From Onthophagus taurus (Eukaryota; Arthropoda; Insecta; Coleoptera; Scarabaeidae), in NCBI RefSeq assembly GCF_036711975.1, contig NC_091970.1, positions 1,433,501 to 1,497,500 on the forward strand: a stretch of 64,000 nucleotides of DNA, written 5' to 3'. How positions within the stretch are numbered: the stretch's first letter is position 1; each line of letters starts with the position of its first letter. Below, piece by piece: positions 47,401 through 53,400 of the stretch. A program made the translations under genes and the position numbers. The notes under the pieces were generated by a model. That model was not told the DNA's origin and did no database searches. It saw only the letters and a program-made list of their open reading frames with translations.

Positions 47401-50400
47401 TTTTTATGTCAGCCTTCAATTGCCGCTTTAACCTCTTTTGCCGTAATCGTGCAGTCCAAGTCAAGGAACTCAAGAGTGCTCCTGGTTTCTTATTATTTTG
47501 TGGTACAACCTGTACTCATTCGCTGTGCAACGCAGTGGGCTCATTCAGCTCTTCTATTCTGTTGGAGTAGCAAGATTAGTCGGGATGAGATTTTTTTAAC
47601 TACATTTTGTGTTTCCAATGTCTGTTCTAATTCGAATATGACCCTTTCGACTTTATGTTGGTTGTTTCTGCAAAACGCAATTACCTCCAAGCCATTCTCC
47701 AGTTCCAACAGACCCATTTTAATGTTCATGTCGTTTCAATTTTTCAAGATAGCTTTTTTCGGGGACATTTGCGGCAAGCGTTCAAAAAGTAGTATATTCT
47801 AAGTAGATTCCTCAGTACCTATGGGTTGGAAATTGTTCCCCACCTTCTTATTGATGAATATGAAACCGAGATAATCATCTGTTGTCATTGCTTTTTACTG
47901 AACGTCTTAAATCTTTTATGCTAGCTGCTAAGTTCCTGTTGAGTCTCAGACCTATCAACCTACTGTGTTGGAGTATGAATGCTGAAGTGATTTGTTCGAT
48001 TTGTCTATAAAAGAGCCATCTGTCTAACAACTATCTAACGCATATCAATCAAGCTGCACTCCTACGGTAGGGATGCCTTCAATGAAATCAGAGTTAAAAC
48101 AGCGCCTTTACTACAACTACAAGAAAGAAAGTTTGTTTTAGCCTTGTCCATGTTTTTGTGGATATGTTTTTAGATTTGTTTTTGATTTTCCTAATGTTCC
48201 TGCAGATTATTGTTTAATATCTCGTTTTGTACATGTCAGGTTTAATCTTTGCCATTTGAATTGTTGTAGGAATACTGACATTGATAAGAATAAGATTAAA
48301 TATACAATAAATCCATTAAATTGAGCAATATTCGTAGTTAATACTTCATTTCTCTTTTACTTTAATATACAGGGTGGTTCAGTTTTTAATCGGGAAACTT
48401 TACTAGGACGTAGTACTTGCCAAAATAACACAAGTTTTTTATATAAACATAGGGTCGCAACTCTTTTGTTTTCGAGCTATGAGCGATCAAAGTTGAGCTA
48501 AAAATTTACATTTTATTATTTATTTCGGCTATAAGTAAACCGAAGAATTTGAAATTTGGTATGTATTTACTACTGGTTAACATCTTGTTTTCTAGCATAC
48601 CTTAAGCTTGGTTCTTTTTAGAAGAACTTTTTAACGCAATGCAATATTAACATAGAAAAATATGGGTTGTACAGCTCATTCTTTAGTGGTTCTTTTTTGT
48701 CTCTTTAGTTTTTCTCTTAAAATTGATAGTTTTTGCGTAAAAAAATAAAATATGTTACATTGCTCGGCAAAGCGCTCCCTACAAATAAAAAACAAAATTT
48801 TAAGTTGGCTATGGAAGATGTAAACTTACCAGGATTTTGGGCTAACACAATAACACAAATTATTTACGATTTCGTCTCTTGACTTGTTTTCTCATTAAAG
48901 TAATAAAAAATTGAATTAAATTTAAGTTAAAATAATCATTCAAAAGATAAGTAACATTTAATAATAAATTAAATAGTATACTAAAAAAATGGAAATTACA
49001 AGAGAAAAATGTTAAAAAACAAACAGAAAACTAATTAAGAATCAAAATGAAACAAATTTATCAAAAAAACTCATTACAAAAATAAACACAATTAATTTAA
49101 AAATTGTTCAAAATGCATGCCATTGTTATCAATGCATTTTTGGCATCTTGTAACAACAGAATTAACTGCTGCTAATATTTGAAACGGATTGTTCCTTAAA
49201 GTGTTTATTGGAGCGGCGTAAACTAGATTTTTCATATAGTCCCACACAAAAAAATCTAAAACGTTAAGATCAGGAGACTTTGGTGGCCAGGCAACGGGAC
49301 CTCGGTTTGCCTCTTGATAATTGACAGGACCTAGTCGTCCTATCCGTCTATGACCATGCACGTACGTTAGCGCTGTAATGCGATGGTGCCCCATCCATCT
49401 GAAGCCAATGTTGCTCCAGATCACCTAGAGGAACGTCCGATAAACATTCCGCCAAATCGTTTTGCAAAAAATTTAAAAACATCGTTGCGTTCAAACGAGG
49501 TGGCAAAAAATAAGGCCCACAGAGGTTATTATTAATGACACTGTTAGGCAACCACATACACATGTATGTATATGTAAACATATAGTTAATAAGAGATGAG
49601 TAATGTGAGGTTATGTTAATTCAATAATAAAACGAGTAAGAGTTGTCCCGCGTTTTATTAAGAAGATTAAGCCTTTTTCAATCGTCTTTAAGCGTGCATC
49701 TATCAGGTTATGGGCCCAGATCGCGCCTATGTGAGTAAAGGACGATCAGTAGAAGAAAAAAAGCGAAAGTCGATTCGACCGGAACGTTAAAAAAACTAAC
49801 CTAAAAAAAAATCGAACCTCGTCACAGACGATCACGTTGTTCTTTTTTGATTTATTGGTTATCACGGGAATTATGGCTAGCTCCAGTTTACCTGCTGTGG
49901 AAAAGCTAACAGGTCAGGAGAATTATAACACGTGGAAGTTCGCTATGCAAGCGCTTCTTGAGCACGAGGACTTATGGGGATGCGTCATCGGAAATTCAAC
50001 GTATACCGCTGATATTAAAAGGGTGACAAAAGCTAGAGCAAAAATAATATTATCGGTAGATCCAATCAATTACAGTCACATACAAGACACCAAAACAGCA
50101 CAAGAGGCTTGGGATAAATTACAGTCTACATTCGAGGACTCAGGCTTAACAAGAAAGGTTGGTCTCCTCAGGCAGCTGGTTACTACACGGCTTACAAGTT
50201 GTAAATCGACTGCAGAATATGTGAATACAATCACGACGACCGCACACAAATTAAATAGTTTAAATTTTAAAGTGGGCGAAGAATGGATCGGAGCGTTGTT
50301 GTTGGCAGGCCTACCTGAAGAATATAAACCGATGATCATGGGTTTAGAGAGCTCCGGAACCCCAATAACAGGTGACTCAATTAAAACAAAACTTTTACAA

Positions 50401-53400
50401 GATGTCAACCATACGGAAGATGCTGAGTCGGCGATGTACGTACAGAAAAAAGGTTCTTCATTCAAAAGTTTTCCCGAGAAGAAAAATAACAAAAAGGCCA
50501 TACGATGTTATGCTTGTAACAAATACGGACATTACGCTTCGGAATGCAAAAACAAGTCGAATAAACAAGAAGGGGAAAACAATCCTAAGAGTAAACAAAA
50601 GGCATTTTTTGCTCTATACAGTTCTGTTAAGTTAAAAGAAGACCAAAGCTGGTATTTAGATTCATGCGCTTCATCTCACATGACACCGCATGCTGAACTA
50701 ATAGAAAAAGCACAATTGCATACCAGAACTGAAGTGATAGCAGCTAATAAGTCAAAATTACCTTCCGAAAGCAAAGGGGAAGTATTTATTCATACCTCAG
50801 AAGACGATGAAGATGTCATTGTCGCGAAAAATGTACTACACGTACCTGATCTTGCAGTAAATCTCCTTTCAATCAGCAAAATAGTTCGTAATGACTATAA
50901 TGTTATTTTTAACAAAACAGGATGCAACATAATTGACAAGTCAGGCAAAGTAATAGCAACCGGTACAGAAACTGGAGGAATTTACAAGTTAAATACCAAA
51001 AAAGTAAATGGGGAATCTGCTATGATTGCGACTTGTTTGGGAAACATTTGGCATCAACGCCTGGGACATTTAGGCAGAAAAGGGATGCAACTGTTAATGA
51101 AAGGTCTAGCCAATGGATTAGATGGGATGGAAATAACAGAAGATACATGTATTGCGTGTATTAAAGGGAAACAAGCGAGACTCCCTTTCAGTTTTAGTGG
51201 GAAACGTTCAAATAGCATACTGAACTTAATCCATTCTGATTTATGTGGTCCCATGGAAGAAACCTCAATTGGCGGAGCAAAATATTTCCTAACCCTAATA
51301 GACGATCATTCAAGAAAGGTGTTTGTTTATTTCTTAAAGGGCAAATACCAAGTTAAAAAAGTTTTTTCAGAATTCAAAACTATGGTCGAGAATCAAACTA
51401 ACAAGAAAATAATAACTCTTCGCAGTGATAACGGTAAGGAATACGTAAACCATGATTTAAGAAATTTGTTGCAGAAGGCTGGTATCCGACATCAAACTAC
51501 AGTACCATACAGCCCTCAACAAAATGGTCTTGCCGAAAGGATGAATCGTACCATCGTAGAACGAGCCAGGTCAATGCTGATAGCTGCCAAATTACCTACA
51601 AAGTATTAGGCTGAAGCAGTAAATACGGCAGTCTATCTAATAAATAGATCACCCGCTTTCGCCACAGGCCGTACACCAGAAGAATTATGGTCAGGAACGT
51701 TGCTAGATCTGTCGAATTTACGAGTTTTTGGTTGTCCTGCTATGGTTTATATACCGAAAGAAAAGCGTCAAAAATGGGACCCAAAGTCTGAAGAATTGAT
51801 CTTCATGGGTTATTGTGAAGAAACCAAAGGTTATAGACTTATTAACCCTGTCACACGGAAGATAACAAAAAGCCGAGATGTGATTTTCTTAGAAAATGGA
51901 AAACATCCAGAAAATTCGGATCAGAGGTTACCAATGAAGATAACATTCCAACAAGAAAAGGAAGAAGAGGAAGGACAGAATGAGGTCAACGCGGAAAATA
52001 GTGAAACCGAAGAAGAAAGAGAAGAAACGGACGAGTCATATACACCAAATGAAGTATCGAAAGACGACTCGGAGGACCAGGCACAAGTCAAAGTACACGA
52101 AGTTCGAAGGTCTAGTAGACAACCCAAACCAAGGCTTATGGAAGACTTTGTTACATATTTCTCCTTAAGGCAGGATGGTGAACCCAGTACTGTTGAAGAA
52201 GCACTAAAAGGATCAAATAAGGAACAATGGTCAGAAGCAATGAAAGAAGAAATCAATTCCTTATTAGAAAATCAAACGTGGGATGAAGTGAAACCACCAG
52301 ATGACAGAAAATTACTAAAAACAAGATGGGTATTGAAGATAAAAAGGAATCCTGATGGTAAAATAGAAAGATATAAAGCGAGACTAGTTGTAAAAGGGTG
52401 CAATCAAATAGAAGGCATCGATTATACCGAAACATATTCACCCGTCGTAAGATACAACTCGATCCGATATTTACTCTCCTTGGCTGTTAAATATGATTTG
52501 TCAGTGCATCATGTAGACGTAACGACAGCATACCTCCAAGGACCGTTAGATGAAGATATCTACATCGAAATTCCAGAATTTCTAAGATCATCGAAAAATG
52601 AACATAAAGCACTAAAATTAAAGAAAGCAATGTACGGATTAAAACAAAATGGGAGAGCTTGGAATAGGAAGTTATCTGATGTTTTGAATAACTTGGGTTA
52701 CAACAAGTCAAACACCGATCAATGCATTTTTTATAAAGGGTCAGGCGATAACATGATTATAATTGCAATTTATGTTGACGATATAATGATCCTAGCAAAT
52801 GATGAAGGAAAAATCAAGAAATGTAAGATTGAACTACAGGAACACTTCAAAATAAAGGACCTGGGAAAGGCCAGTAACATATTAGGTATGAGAATAACCA
52901 AGAACAGGAATTCTGTTTCTATCGATCAGACTGGTTACATCCGAAGAATTCTTGAAAGATTCAATATGGAGGATTGTAATCCAACCGCTACGCCTTGCGA
53001 CCCAAACCAAAAGCTAAATGATGAAATGAGTCCAAGCAGTGTGAAAGAGAAAGAAGCTATGGCGAAGATACCATATAGACAAGCTATAGGAGCTTTATTC
53101 TTCCTTTGTCAGGTCAGCAGGCCAGACATAAGCTATGCGACGAATCTGGTCAGCAGATTTTGTAACAATCCTGGACTACCACATTGGAATGCAGTTAAAC
53201 GAATTTTTAGATATTTGAAAGGAACAACTGAATTAAAATTAACTTTCAATAAGAGTTCAGATCAGTTTTTGGAAGGATACAGCGACGCTGATTGGGCGAA
53301 CCACTCGGACAGAAAGAGCATCACTGGATACATATTTAAAATGCAAGGAGCAGCAGTTTCTTGGTCCACAAAAAAACAAAATACAGTCGCTCTTTCCACC

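Noticed and set aside
47320-47802. 160-residue plus-strand frame
   Set aside because: It is opposite a gag-like zinc-knuckle pseudogene; codon usage and content are those of an antisense strand.
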